NCBI GenBank assembly: GCA_051659505.1
Contig: JBOFOQ010000004.1
Coordinates: forward strand, 1-64,000
Origin: JAGNZR01 sp051659505
GTDB taxonomy: Bacteria; Fusobacteriota; Fusobacteriia; Fusobacteriales; Fusobacteriaceae
Reading direction: 5' to 3'
DNA length: 64,000 nucleotides
Shown one piece after another: positions 44,482-54,580 of the stretch. The first letter of the stretch is position 1; every line of letters begins with the position of its first letter. The notes beneath the pieces are model-generated. The model was not told the DNA's origin. It was given only the letters and a program-made list of their open reading frames with translations, and did no database searches. A program made the position numbers and the translations under genes.

Positions 44482-44556
44482 ATCTCCTCCAAGTTATTTT
44501 TGAGAACTACTTATTTTTTATTTCCTCTATATTATACATTAAGAATGAAAAAAAAA

Positions 44557-46584
44557 CTAGAATAAGCTTAAAATTGTGGCTCCCTCTAAATTATCAACTT
44601 CTGAAACAATAATATTATCTTTATTTAAAATTTTCATTATAAATAAAAGAATTAGTGTTCCAGCAATAATAAATTCAGCTCTTTTACCTTCTAAACCAAT
44701 AATATTTTTTCTTTCTTCTAAAGTTTTATTTTTCAGTAAAGTTAAATTATTTTCAATAATTTCTTTTGTTAAATTAAAAAGATTAATTTTTTCACCATTA
44801 TAAATTTCCATTTGCTCAAAAATAGTAACATGAGTTGTAACAGTGGCTGCAACTCCTATAAGAGTAAAATTTAAGAGAGAGATATCATAAAGAGGAGAGA
44901 AACCTTCTTTTAACCATTGAGAGCATTTTTGTATATTTTCATCACTATAATCTTGAGTGGGAAAGAACTTTTCAGTAGCTCGAACAGCTCCAACATCAAA
45001 ACTTTTTAGAAATTCAACAGAACCATTTTCTCCAATAGAAATTTCTGTACTACCTCCACCTATATCAAGAACAGCAATTTTATCTTTAGAAAAAACCTCA
45101 CTTAATCCAGTAAAACTTAGTGTAGCTTCAGTTTCTCCAGAGATACATCTAATATTAATATCGTGATTTCTAACAGTAGTCATAAAATCTTCTCTATTAG
45201 TGGCATCTCTTACTGCAGAAGTAGCAAAAGCTTCTATTTCTGTAGCTCCATAAGATAGTGCAATCTCCTTAAATTTAATTATGGCTTTCACTGTTCTTTC
45301 CATTGCTTCACTGCTTAAACAGTTAGAGGAATTGACTCCTTGACCTAGAGAAGTTATTTCTATACCTTTGAATAAAGATTTGGTGATTTTATTTTTAAAA
45401 ATTGAATTTTTAGAATGTTCATTTACTATTGTTTCAGAAATAAATACTCTAACAGAATTTGTCCCAATATCTAAAACTGCTTTTATTTTAGGATTAACTT
45501 TATTACAAAATGTATTATTAAATTTAATTATATTTTCTTCCTTAAGTGTTATGCTAGCTAACTGTCCAAAATTTTTAAAAGAGATAAAAGTTAAACCTAA
45601 AGTAGAATTTTTTTTATCTTTTTTCATAGAATTTATAAGAATATTATCTTTTATATACACAGGTAAGGGATTTATTTTGTATTTTTCAAAAATAGTTATG
45701 ATTTCTTTTTTTATTTTCAAAAGAGGAGAGAGAATAGTCTCATTATTTTTATTAATATACTCTACAAGTTCTATTTCAAAAAGAATCCCCTTAGCAACAC
45801 CTTCTCCATGGGGAATATTTTTAAATTTGTAGATAGATTCAAGAGCATGCCCATAGGTATGTCCAAAATTGAGAATACTTCTTATACCATTTTCTTTTTC
45901 ATCATGTTCAACTATATATTTTTTTATTTCACAGGAATATTTTATCATTTTTATTAGTAATTCCTCATTTAAAGCTAAAATTTTATCTGAATTAACATCT
46001 AAAAAATCAAAATAATCTCTATTGTCTTTAATTAAAGAATGTTTTATAACTTCTCCCATTCCAGAAATAAATTCTTTTTTATCTAAAGTTTTCAAAAAGT
46101 TCGTATCTATAATAACAGCTTTTGGTTGATAAAAAGCTCCAATTAAATTTTTACTATTTCTATGATTAATAGCAACTTTCCCCCCAATACTAGCATCAAC
46201 TTGAGCAAGTAGTGAAGTAGGAATTTGAATGAAATCAATTCCTCTCATGTAGCTTGAAGCAACATAGCCCCCTATATCACAAATAACTCCTCCACCTAAA
46301 GAGATAATAAGAGAGTTTCTATAAAAATTATTTTCTTCCATAAAATCATATATTTTTTCAATATTATTATAATCTTTATATTCCTCTCCGTCAGGAAGTT
46401 GAAAATATTTACCTTGTGGTATAAGGGATAAAATATTTTTTTTATATAACGTTCCAACTTTATCATTGCTTAATAATAATATGGAGTCATATTTTTCTAT
46501 ATATTCTTTCAATTTAACTATAGAATTAGGACCAATATAAATATTATAATTTTCATCTTTTAAACTAATATTTAAAATCTCCAT
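44557..46584 (-). CDS. aroB: Fusion of 3-dehydroquinate synthase and Ppx/GppA phosphatase
   Basis: Start is ATG 46584, 7 bases after GAGGG. The 675-residue protein joins two enzymes. Residues 1 to about 345 are AroB: ISLGGGVICDIGGYVASSY (95-111), metal ligands Glu178 (GMGEVIKH), His242 (NFGHTYGHALE) and His259 (PHGEG). Residues about 366-675 are a Ppx/GppA domain: LDIGTNSVRVFI (371-382), ATSAVRDATNREDF from 454, GETEA at 483-487 and LDIGGGSTEISI (506-517). The first half closes DAHP to dehydroquinate; the second resembles exopolyphosphatase or pppGpp phosphatase. No stop or frameshift interrupts the join. Confidence 0.92.
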   Translation of the reverse strand: MEILNISLKDENYNIYIGPNSIVKLKEYIEKYDSILLLSNDKVGTLYKKNILSLIPQGKYFQLPDGEEYKDYNNIEKIYDFMEENNFYRNSLIISLGGGVICDIGGYVASSYMRGIDFIQIPTSLLAQVDASIGGKVAINHRNSKNLIGAFYQPKAVIIDTNFLKTLDKKEFISGMGEVIKHSLIKDNRDYFDFLDVNSDKILALNEELLIKMIKYSCEIKKYIVEHDEKENGIRSILNFGHTYGHALESIYKFKNIPHGEGVAKGILFEIELVEYINKNNETILSPLLKIKKEIITIFEKYKINPLPVYIKDNILINSMKKDKKNSTLGLTFISFKNFGQLASITLKEENIIKFNNTFCNKVNPKIKAVLDIGTNSVRVFISETIVNEHSKNSIFKNKITKSLFKGIEITSLGQGVNSSNCLSSEAMERTVKAIIKFKEIALSYGATEIEAFATSAVRDATNREDFMTTVRNHDINIRCISGETEATLSFTGLSEVFSKDKIAVLDIGGGSTEISIGENGSVEFLKSFDVGAVRATEKFFPTQDYSDENIQKCSQWLKEGFSPLYDISLLNFTLIGVAATVTTHVTIFEQMEIYNGEKINLFNLTKEIIENNLTLLKNKTLEERKNIIGLEGKRAEFIIAGTLILLFIMKILNKDNIIVSEVDNLEGATILSLF

Positions 46585-46604
46585 TTTTATATCCCTCACA
46601 TTAT

Positions 46605-46640
46605 TTTATATTATATTTATATTATATTTATATTATATTT
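46605..46640. repeat. Short AT-only tandem repeat
   Basis: About three copies of the 11-base unit TATTTATATTA lie between the mnmH stop codon and the AroB fusion gene, partly covering the mnmH end. It may only reflect low-complexity DNA. Confidence 0.5.
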
Positions 46641-47667
46641 CAGGAAAATATTTTTCCCCTAGAAGATGGATAATCTTTTCAGTTCCCTCTTCTATTGTTT
46701 GGTAGAATAGTTCTTCTCTAAATTCATACTTATCTATACTTTTTTGATAGAGAGAATCATAGTAATTAGTCATAAGTTTTTCAGCAATTAAATTAAGTTT
46801 TCCCTCTTCAAGAAGGAGTAAAAGTTCATCTACATATGAATGAGGAGCGTATCTTTTTATTTTTAAGATACATTCTTTAATCTCATCTGCACTGGTATTA
46901 GTGTAGTCATCTAAAACAATATTCACTCTATGAGATATAGGAGTATCTACAAAAATATGTCTACCATTTAATAAAGAATGATAGATACACTCTGGAACGT
47001 AAACATTACCTATTCTTTTACTTTCACTTTCTGCAATAACATAGGTTGGTTTGTTGTTTCTAAAAAATTCGTACAAGAGAGATTCAAACCGTTTTTGACT
47101 TTGAGGTCTTTTTTCACAAAGTGCACCAAAAAATGACCCTTTATGATCTGCAAATTTTTCTAAATCTAAAACGCTGTAACCTTTAGACTCTAGTGAGTTT
47201 AAAAGTTTTGTTTTTCCAACACCAGTTTTACCGTGAAGAATAATATATTCTACCCCTTCATTAAGAGGTGGCAGGTTTTCACTAATAAACTCACGATAAT
47301 TTTTATAACCTCCGTCTAATTTAACTACTCTATACCCAACAGAGGAAAAAAGTGCTGTCATAGACCCACTTCTCATTCCACCTCTAGCACAGTAAAAAAC
47401 AATTTTTTTTGTTTGTTTAGAAATTTTATTTATCGCTCTAAAAATTTCAGGTAATCTTTTTGAAACTGATTCGATACCTAAAAGTTTTGCTATTTCAGGA
47501 GACTCTTGCTTATAAGCCGTTCCTACAAGTGCTCTTTCATCATCTAAAAGAAGTGGAATATTTATAGCACCAGGAATCCCTTCAGCTTGAAATTCAGTAG
47601 GAGTTCTAACATCAACTAAAATATAACTTCTCTCTTTTATTAACTCTTCGTAAGGAATAGTCTTCAT
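46633..47667 (-). CDS. mnmH: tRNA 2-selenouridine synthase (SelU)
   Basis: The 344-residue protein has an N-terminal rhodanese domain (LVDVRTPTEFQAEG at 18-30, active Cys93 in FYCARGGMRSG) and a P-loop domain (GKTGVGKT at 146-153), the MnmH layout. It replaces the sulfur of 2-thiouridine at tRNA position 34 with selenium from selenophosphate, through a geranylated intermediate. AGGTTT region before the ATG gives a modest ribosome site. It supports an active selenium metabolism along with the selenoprotein at 3954-5270. Confidence 0.93.
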   Translation of the reverse strand: MKTIPYEELIKERSYILVDVRTPTEFQAEGIPGAINIPLLLDDERALVGTAYKQESPEIAKLLGIESVSKRLPEIFRAINKISKQTKKIVFYCARGGMRSGSMTALFSSVGYRVVKLDGGYKNYREFISENLPPLNEGVEYIILHGKTGVGKTKLLNSLESKGYSVLDLEKFADHKGSFFGALCEKRPQSQKRFESLLYEFFRNNKPTYVIAESESKRIGNVYVPECIYHSLLNGRHIFVDTPISHRVNIVLDDYTNTSADEIKECILKIKRYAPHSYVDELLLLLEEGKLNLIAEKLMTNYYDSLYQKSIDKYEFREELFYQTIEEGTEKIIHLLGEKYFPEI

Positions 47668-47939
47668 AAAACCTCCAAAATTTTTGTTAATTATCTCTAT
47701 TAAATATATCTATTAGTGTATATTTTACACTGAAATATAAAAAAATAAAAGTTTTTTTTAGTATTTTAAAATTAAATAAAAAAAATATGAGAAAATCAAC
47801 TTATATTTAGAGTCATTGTTTGGTATCTATTATAAAATATGGTATACTTTCTTTAAACCATAGAATAAAATAGAACGAAATAAAATAGAGAGAAATAAAT
47901 TAAAGTAAAATTCATAATGAAATTTATTATAGGAGAAAA

Positions 47940-49817
47940 ATGTTAAAAAAAGCAAAGGAATTATTAAAGTCAATATATGGTTATGATGATTTTAGAGATG
48001 GACAAAGTAACATAATTGAATCAGTATTAGATGGAAAAGATACTGTGGGAATAATCGCCACTGGAGGGGGGAAATCTATTTGTTATCAAATCCCAGCTCT
48101 TTTATTTAACGGGGTAACTATAGTGATATCGCCTCTTATATCCCTTATGAAAGACCAAGTAGACGCACTAAAAATTTTAGGAATAAAAGGAGCATATATA
48201 AATTCAAGTTTAAAAAAAGATGAATATAGAGATATTTTTTCAGGACTTAGGAGTAAAAAAATTAAAATTCTTTATGTATCTCCAGAAAGATTAGAAAATC
48301 AAAATTTTATTGAGTTTATGAAAAAAATAGAAATATCTCTAATTGCAGTTGATGAAGCTCACTGCATTTCACATTGGGGCCATGACTTTAGAAAAACATA
48401 TCTTGAAATAACAAAATTTAGAGATATATGTAATGAAAAAATTCAAATGTTAGCACTAACAGCAACAGCTACAAATGAGGTTAAAGAAGATATAATTGAT
48501 AAGTTGAAACTAAAAGAACCAAATGTATTTATTGATGGATTCGATAGAGGGAATATATTTTTTAGAGTAGAACGGGGAAAAGATGCTGAGCCTTTTATTG
48601 TAAACTACTTAAATAGTAATAAAAATAGATCAGGAATAATCTATGCAAGTACAAGAAAAGAAGTTGATAACTTGTATTCCTATTTAACTTTGAAAAAATT
48701 TCATGTGGGAAAATATCATGCTGGTCTTAGTGATGAAGAAAGAAAAGTAGTACAGGAAGAATTTGTAAAAGATGAACTTAAAATAATAGTAGCAACAAAT
48801 GCTTTTGGAATGGGGATAGACAAATCCAATGTGAGATTTGTAATTCATAGAAATATTCCAAAAGATTTAGAAAGTTACTATCAAGAAATTGGAAGAGCAG
48901 GGAGAGACGGAGCACCAGCAGAAGCTGTACTCTTGTTTTATGAAGAAGACGAAGGAGTTCAGAAATATTTTATAGAGAATAATACTGATGTTGATTTTGA
49001 ATATAAGAAAAAAAAATTAGAAAAATTAGATGAAATGATAGAATATGCCTATTTAGAAAGTTGTTATAGAGAGTATATTCTAAAATATTTTGGAGATAAA
49101 AGAATTAGAAGTTACTGTGGTAATTGTAATAATTGCTCAAAAATTAAAGATGTTGAAAACTCAACAATTGAAGCTCAAAAAATATTTTCTTGCATAGGGA
49201 GAACTAAAGAGACTATTGGAATTTCAACTTTAGTAAATATTTTGCAAGGGAGAGCAGATACTAAATTAGAAAAAAAAGGTTATCACACTCTTTCAACTTT
49301 TGGAATTATGAAAGAGTGTAAAAGAGTTTGGTTAGAGGAATTTATAAATTTTTTAATTTCAGAAAAATATTTAATTCAAAGTGCAGGGAGTTTTCCAGTT
49401 CTTCATCTCACTGAAAAAGCTCTAACTGTTGTAAGAAATTTGAAAAAAGTTGTAAGAAGAAAAGAGGAAAGAGTAAGTTTTGATTACTATAAAGACCCGA
49501 TATTTACTAAACTTTTAAACCTTAGAAAAGAGATTGCAGAAGAGGAAAAAGTAGCACCTTATATTATCTTTTCAGACTTAACACTTATGGAAATAGCGGA
49601 AAAATTACCTTTAACTAGGTGGGATATGTTAAAAATAAAAGGGATAGGAAATCAAAAATTCAAAAACTATGGTGAAAGATTTTTAGAGGTAATGAATGGA
49701 AGTGTAAAAGCAAGTTATTATTATAATAAAGAAAAATTAGAGGAATTAAAAAAAGAATTAAAAATTGACCATTCACTAATAGAATTAGACAGAATTTTAA
49801 AAAGAATTTTAGATTAA
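47940..49817 (+). CDS. recQ: ATP-dependent DNA helicase RecQ
   Basis: The 625-residue helicase has GDTVGIIATGGGKS-type Walker A (ATGGGKSICYQIP), DEAH in VDEAHCISHWGHDF, motif VI QEIGRAGRDG, a zinc-binding set (CYREYILKYFGD and CGNCNNC), RQC winged helix and an HRDC domain near 530-600 (LPLTRWDMLKIKGIG). It acts in DNA recombination and repair. GGAGAAA precedes the ATG. Confidence 0.95.
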   Translation: MLKKAKELLKSIYGYDDFRDGQSNIIESVLDGKDTVGIIATGGGKSICYQIPALLFNGVTIVISPLISLMKDQVDALKILGIKGAYINSSLKKDEYRDIFSGLRSKKIKILYVSPERLENQNFIEFMKKIEISLIAVDEAHCISHWGHDFRKTYLEITKFRDICNEKIQMLALTATATNEVKEDIIDKLKLKEPNVFIDGFDRGNIFFRVERGKDAEPFIVNYLNSNKNRSGIIYASTRKEVDNLYSYLTLKKFHVGKYHAGLSDEERKVVQEEFVKDELKIIVATNAFGMGIDKSNVRFVIHRNIPKDLESYYQEIGRAGRDGAPAEAVLLFYEEDEGVQKYFIENNTDVDFEYKKKKLEKLDEMIEYAYLESCYREYILKYFGDKRIRSYCGNCNNCSKIKDVENSTIEAQKIFSCIGRTKETIGISTLVNILQGRADTKLEKKGYHTLSTFGIMKECKRVWLEEFINFLISEKYLIQSAGSFPVLHLTEKALTVVRNLKKVVRRKEERVSFDYYKDPIFTKLLNLRKEIAEEEKVAPYIIFSDLTLMEIAEKLPLTRWDMLKIKGIGNQKFKNYGERFLEVMNGSVKASYYYNKEKLEELKKELKIDHSLIELDRILKRILD

Positions 49818-49894
49818 AAATTTAGATTTAATTTCTAAAACAAATATTTTTATGGTAAGTAAAATTAAAAAAATCTTAAATTAAGGAGGATATT

Positions 49895-51055
49895 TTGATA
49901 GAATTTTTTATTGCAAAAAAGCAAATGTTAGACAGAAAAAAACAAAGTTTAATCTCTATATTAGGAATAATGATAGGGGTAACAGTATTAACTGTGTCCA
50001 TTGGAATATCTAATGGTTTAGATAAAAATATGATACAAGGTGTCTTATCAATAAATAGTCATATACTTTATCAACCTTCTTCTCCCATTGAAAATTATAA
50101 AGAATTAAAAGACGAAATAGAAAAAATACCAGGAGTAAAAGGTGTTGTAAGTAGTATTCCAATACAAGGAATTATTAAATATCAAAATGAAAATAGAGAA
50201 TATATAGCAGGAGTAAAAATACAAGGTTTTGATTTAGAAAGTACAATTACAGCTATGGATTTAGACAAAAAAATACTATTGGGAGAGATAGATACAAAAC
50301 CTAATACAGTACTAATAGGAGAAGAGTTAGCTGTTAATCTAGGTGCTTTTGTTGGAGATACAGTAACCTTAATATCCCCAGATGGAAAAGAGATTAGACT
50401 AGTAGTTTCCGGTATATTTAGAACTGGATATTATGATTATGATTTAAATGTTATTATGATTAATTTAAAAACTGCTCAATATATGTCTTATTTAGGAGAA
50501 GCAACTAGCGAATTTAATATTATCTTGGATGATCCTTATGATGCTGATAAAATATCAAAAGAATTATTTAAAAAGCATGGAATCACCACAAGAACTTGGG
50601 GAGAATTAAATAGAAATTTATTGTCTGCATTATCCCTTGAGAAAACAGTTATGATAATTGTATTTTCTTTAATTATAGTAATTGCAGGATTTGTAGTGTG
50701 GTCTACCTTAAACATGATTGTAAGGGAAAAAATTAAAGATATAGGAATATTAAGAGCTATGGGATTTCCAAAACAAAGTATAATGAGAATTTATTTAATG
50801 CAGGGATTAAGTCTAGGAAGTATAGGAATATTTTTAGGAATAATAATTTCTTTGGGCATTCTTTGGTATATAAAAAACTATTCTATACCAGGGGTAAGTT
50901 CTATTTACTATATTCAAAAAGTACCAATAGAGATATCCATAAAAGAAATTATAGTTATAATATTCTCAAATTTTGCGATATTATTTCTTTCAAGTATATT
51001 ACCAGCTTACAGAGCAGCAAGTCTAGAAACTCAGGAGGCATTAAAATATGAATGA
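49895..51055 (+). CDS. LolC/E-type ABC transporter permease
   Basis: The 386-residue protein has an N-terminal helix, a large periplasmic MacB/LolC-like domain (about 45-240) and three C-terminal helices, with VREKIKDIGILRAMGFPKQSIMRIYLMQG as the FtsX/LolC cytoplasmic loop. It starts at TTG after AAGGAGG. With the overlapping LolD-like ATPase it probably extracts lipoproteins from the inner membrane to the outer membrane; a general MacB-type exporter is the alternative. Confidence 0.85.
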   Translation: MIEFFIAKKQMLDRKKQSLISILGIMIGVTVLTVSIGISNGLDKNMIQGVLSINSHILYQPSSPIENYKELKDEIEKIPGVKGVVSSIPIQGIIKYQNENREYIAGVKIQGFDLESTITAMDLDKKILLGEIDTKPNTVLIGEELAVNLGAFVGDTVTLISPDGKEIRLVVSGIFRTGYYDYDLNVIMINLKTAQYMSYLGEATSEFNIILDDPYDADKISKELFKKHGITTRTWGELNRNLLSALSLEKTVMIIVFSLIIVIAGFVVWSTLNMIVREKIKDIGILRAMGFPKQSIMRIYLMQGLSLGSIGIFLGIIISLGILWYIKNYSIPGVSSIYYIQKVPIEISIKEIIVIIFSNFAILFLSSILPAYRAASLETQEALKYE

Positions 51056-51734
51056 AAAAGTAGTACTAAAGCTAGAAAATATAAATAAAACTTATGAAGG
51101 CGCTAATGAGAGTATTCATATTATTAGAGATTTAAATGTAGAGATAAAGGAAGGGGATTTTATTTCTATAATGGGAAAGTCGGGAAGTGGAAAATCAACA
51201 TTACTTAACTTAATAGGACTTTTGGACAAACCTAATAATGGGAAATTGTTTATTGATGGCATTGATACAACTCAAGCAAGTGATTATGAAAAAAATATTA
51301 TAAAAAATCAAAAACTAGGATTTGTGTTTCAATTTCACTACTTATTAAAAGAGTTTACAGCATTAGAAAATGTAATGTTGCCTGGTTTATTAAAGAATTA
51401 TAAAAATAAAAATGAAGTTAGAGAAAAAGCTTCAAATTTACTAAAAGAAGTTGGGCTAGAAAACAGGCAACATCATAAACCAACAGAACTTTCAGGGGGA
51501 GAAAAACAAAGAGTTGCCATAGCAAGAGCTATGATAAATTCACCTAAAATAATTTTAGCAGATGAACCAACAGGAAATTTAGATGAAGAAACCAGTGAAA
51601 TAATTCATGAAATATTTAAAAAAATAAATAAAGAATTTAATCAAACCATAATTGTAGTAACACATTCTAAAGAACTTGCCAGCATAACAGATAAAAGTTT
51701 AATTTTAAAAAAAGGAAAAATAGAATTCTTGTAG
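51048..51734 (+). CDS. lolD: LolD-type ABC transporter ATP-binding protein
   Basis: The 228-residue ATPase has GKSGSGKST, LSGGEKQRVAIARAM and ILADEPTGNLDEET. It overlaps the permease gene by 8 bases, so the two are coupled. The TGNLD form of the D-loop and the length are typical of LolD/MacB partners. Confidence 0.88.
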   Translation: MNEKVVLKLENINKTYEGANESIHIIRDLNVEIKEGDFISIMGKSGSGKSTLLNLIGLLDKPNNGKLFIDGIDTTQASDYEKNIIKNQKLGFVFQFHYLLKEFTALENVMLPGLLKNYKNKNEVREKASNLLKEVGLENRQHHKPTELSGGEKQRVAIARAMINSPKIILADEPTGNLDEETSEIIHEIFKKINKEFNQTIIVVTHSKELASITDKSLILKKGKIEFL

Positions 51735-51861
51735 AATAAATAAGTAACACAATAAATAATCATAATAGAAAATTTTATATCTCGAATACTGTTAAGGAGG
51801 TTTTTTAGAAATAACTAACTAGTTTACTGTAGTTACATATAAAGTTTAAGGAGTGGTAATT

Positions 51862-52410
51862 ATGAAAATGGTAATTCATGGAAGACATCTAGCAATAACA
51901 CCTGCAATGAGAGAATATGCTGAGGAAAAAATAGGAAGAGTTAAAAAGTATTATGAAAATATTTTAGAAATAGATGTAACTCTTTCAGCAGTAAAATCAA
52001 AAACAGGACCTGCACATACTGTAGAAGCATTAGTTTTTATAAACGGAGCTACTATTAAAGGAAGTTCTACAGAATCTGATTTATATGCAGCGATAGACGC
52101 TGTTTCAGATATATTAGAAACTCAAGTTAAGAAAAGAAAAGAAAAGAAAAATGAAGAAAAATATACTAGTGGTGTAAAAGAGTTAAAAGTTGTTTCAAAG
52201 GAAGGTGGATTGAATAAAGAGATTTCAAAAACTGTATTGAGTACTTCTCTTTCTCCAAGACCTATGAGTATAGAGGAAGCTATCTTACAACTTGAGTGTT
52301 TAAAAAGAAGTTTTTACGCTTTTATAAATGCAGAAACAAGAGAGATGAATGTAGTTTATCATAGAGAAGATGGTGACTACGGACATATAGAATCTGGAAC
52401 AAAAGGTTAG
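51862..52410 (+). CDS. hpf: Ribosome hibernation promoting factor, long form
   Basis: Start ATG 51862 lies 8 bases after AAGGAG; an in-frame GTG at 51853 overlaps that site. The 182-residue protein has the N-terminal HPF/RaiA domain (MVIHGRHLAITPAMREYAEEK) and the C-terminal dimerisation domain (PMSIEEAILQLECLKRSFYAF) of long HPF, which pairs 70S ribosomes into inactive 100S dimers in slow growth. Confidence 0.95.
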   Translation: MKMVIHGRHLAITPAMREYAEEKIGRVKKYYENILEIDVTLSAVKSKTGPAHTVEALVFINGATIKGSSTESDLYAAIDAVSDILETQVKKRKEKKNEEKYTSGVKELKVVSKEGGLNKEISKTVLSTSLSPRPMSIEEAILQLECLKRSFYAFINAETREMNVVYHREDGDYGHIESGTKG

Positions 52411-52415
52411 AATAG

Positions 52416-52445
52416 AAAGGGTAGCTCTAAATAGCTACCCTTTTT
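52416..52445 (+). terminator. Terminator after hpf
   Basis: AAAGGGTAGCT (52416-52426) pairs perfectly with AGCTACCCTTT (52433-52443) around a six-base loop, then T. Confidence 0.9.
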
Positions 52446-52576
52446 AAGTATAGAAATATAGTCTTGATGGGAACACATAAAAGATTTTTTATAAATTTAG
52501 AGAAAAACAAAAAAATATGATATAATCTAGAGCAAGACATTAAAAAAAATATATAGTGAAAACAATGTGAGGAAAA

Positions 52577-53167
52577 ATGGAGAAAATTATTTATATAACA
52601 GGCGGAGCTAGAAGTGGAAAAAGTCTTTATGCTGAAAAATATATAGCAAACCAAGTTGAAAAAACTAAAATATATTTAGCAACAGGAATAGCATTTGACA
52701 ATGAAATGAAAGAAAGAGTAAAAAAACATAAAGCTCAGAGGGGAAGTGATTGGATAACTATTGAAGAATATGAAAATTTAGATATTCATCTGGAAAAAGT
52801 TTTAAATAACTTGAAAAAACAGAATAAAAAAAGCCAAGACATTATAATATTGCTAGATTGCCTAACTAATATGGTTTCTAATATGATGATAATGAATGTA
52901 GAAAGAGATTGGGATAAATTAGCACAAGATGAAGTGAAAAAAATTGAAAATAATATAAAAATACAACTTGAAAATTTGTTTAGATTTGTAAAAAAAAATA
53001 AGCTTTCACTAGTTGTAGTATCTAACGAAGTTGGAATGGGTATTGTCCCTGAAAATTCTTTAGCTAGATACTTTAGAGATATAGCAGGAAGAATGAATCA
53101 GTTAGTTGCACAAGAGTCTAAAGAAGCTTATTTATTAGTTTCTGGTATAGATGTAAAGTTAAAATAA
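52577..53167 (+). CDS. cobU: Adenosylcobinamide kinase / adenosylcobinamide-phosphate guanylyltransferase
   Basis: The 196-residue protein has P-loop GGARSGKS (9-16), LLDCLTNMVSNM and SNEVGMGIVPENSLARYFRDIAG, diagnostic for CobU. It activates cobinamide with GTP for lower-ligand attachment. It heads cobU-cobS-cobC-cobT, the complete nucleotide-loop assembly set, which serves either de novo synthesis or cobinamide salvage. TATAAT is at 52521-52526. No B12 riboswitch motif is visible ahead. Confidence 0.93.
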   Translation: MEKIIYITGGARSGKSLYAEKYIANQVEKTKIYLATGIAFDNEMKERVKKHKAQRGSDWITIEEYENLDIHLEKVLNNLKKQNKKSQDIIILLDCLTNMVSNMMIMNVERDWDKLAQDEVKKIENNIKIQLENLFRFVKKNKLSLVVVSNEVGMGIVPENSLARYFRDIAGRMNQLVAQESKEAYLLVSGIDVKLK

Positions 53168-53206
53168 TAAAAATAAAATTATAATATAAAGTGGAGGAAT
53201 TAAAAA

Positions 53207-53965
53207 ATGAAAGGTTTAGTACAACTTTTTAAATTTATGACTAGATTACCAATTTATGATAAAGGTGAATTTAATTCTGAAGAATTAGGAAAAAGTATGA
53301 AGTTTTTCCCAATAGTTGGAATAATTATAGGAATAATAATGTATTCGATACAGAGTTTATTATCACTATATATAAACTCTTCAATACTAATATCAATTTT
53401 AGTTGTTATAACCTATGTTGTGTTAACTGGAGGACTTCATTTAGACGGACTTTCAGATACATTTGATGGAATTTTTAGTTATAGAAGTAAACAAAAAATG
53501 TTAGAAATTATGAAGGATTCAAGAATAGGTGCTAATGGTGCTATTGCTATAACACTTTATTTTATTACAAACATAATACTTTTATCTGAATTAGAAACAA
53601 TAGAAGTTCCCATGGGAGCATTTATATTAATTTATCCTGTTATAGGTAGAATGTGTAGTGTAGTAAATTGTGCTACAGCTCAATATGCAAAATCAAGTGG
53701 AATGGCAAAATCCTTTGTAGATAGCACTAATATAAATGATTTGCTAATTTCTCTTGTAATTACAGTAGGTTATGCTTATTTCATTTTAAATTATTTTGAT
53801 TTAACTTTAAACTATTTATTGCTAATACCCATTATAGGAATATTAGGTTATTATTTTGCTAGGCTAATGACTAAAAAAATAGGTGGAATAACAGGAGATA
53901 CCCTAGGAGCAGTAGTAGAATTAAGTCAGATAATAACTTTACTATTAATATATTTTATTAAATAG
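53207..53965 (+). CDS. cobS: Adenosylcobinamide-GDP ribazoletransferase (cobalamin synthase)
   Basis: The 252-residue membrane protein has the conserved LTGGLHLDGLSDTFDG and MKDSRIGANGAIAI motifs. It joins alpha-ribazole to GDP-cobinamide at the inner membrane. GGAGG precedes the ATG. Confidence 0.95.
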   Translation: MKGLVQLFKFMTRLPIYDKGEFNSEELGKSMKFFPIVGIIIGIIMYSIQSLLSLYINSSILISILVVITYVVLTGGLHLDGLSDTFDGIFSYRSKQKMLEIMKDSRIGANGAIAITLYFITNIILLSELETIEVPMGAFILIYPVIGRMCSVVNCATAQYAKSSGMAKSFVDSTNINDLLISLVITVGYAYFILNYFDLTLNYLLLIPIIGILGYYFARLMTKKIGGITGDTLGAVVELSQIITLLLIYFIK

Positions 53966-53977
53966 GGAGAGGAAATC

Positions 53978-54580
53978 ATGGGGAAATTAATTTTAGTTAG
54001 ACACGGAGAAACAAACCATAATAAAGATAAAGTATATTATGGTTGGACAGATGTAAGGTTAAATGAAACTGGAAAAATACAAGTGGAAAAAGCAAAAAAA
54101 ATTATATTTAATATAAATTATGATAAAATATATACAAGTCCACTTTTAAGAGCTCGTGAAACTGCTGAAATAATAAATATAAAAAAAATAGAGTTGATAG
54201 AGAAAGATGATTTAAAAGAACTTAATTTTGGAATATTTGAAGGTTTTACTTATGATGAAATATTAAAAAAATATCCAAAGGAAGCCAAAATAGCATTTTC
54301 TGACTGGGAAAATTATACTTATGAAACAGGGGAAAGTCCTAAACAGTTACAAGAAAGAGTAATAAAACTAATTGAAAAAGATATTGATTTAAAAGATGAA
54401 ATAACTGTTTTAGTTACTCATTGGGGAGTTATAAGTTGTATATTAAGTTATTATTTTTCAAATAAATTAGAAGGATATTGGAAATATAATTCTAAAAATG
54501 GTGGTATCAGTATAATTTCATTTGGTGATAATAATTTTCCAACACTAGAAGGGTTTAATATAGGGGAAAATAATGGATAA
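53978..54580 (+). CDS. cobC: Alpha-ribazole phosphatase, histidine phosphatase family
   Basis: The 200-residue protein has the RHG motif LVRHGETNHN, YTSPLLRARETAEII, LNFGIFEG and VTHWGVIS of the histidine phosphatases. Its place between cobS and cobT (overlap of 8 bases with cobT) identifies it as CobC, which removes the phosphate from alpha-ribazole-phosphate or cobalamin phosphate. Confidence 0.88.
   Translation: MGKLILVRHGETNHNKDKVYYGWTDVRLNETGKIQVEKAKKIIFNINYDKIYTSPLLRARETAEIINIKKIELIEKDDLKELNFGIFEGFTYDEILKKYPKEAKIAFSDWENYTYETGESPKQLQERVIKLIEKDIDLKDEITVLVTHWGVISCILSYYFSNKLEGYWKYNSKNGGISIISFGDNNFPTLEGFNIGENNG

Noticed and set aside
47860..47905. Repeated AATAAAATAGA-like words before recQ as an operator
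   Set aside because: In DNA this AT-rich such short imperfect repeats are expected by chance, and there is no symmetry.
52446..52576. Cobalamin riboswitch ahead of cobU
   Set aside because: The 131-base leader is too short and lacks the B12-box-like conserved bases; only a -10 box is seen.
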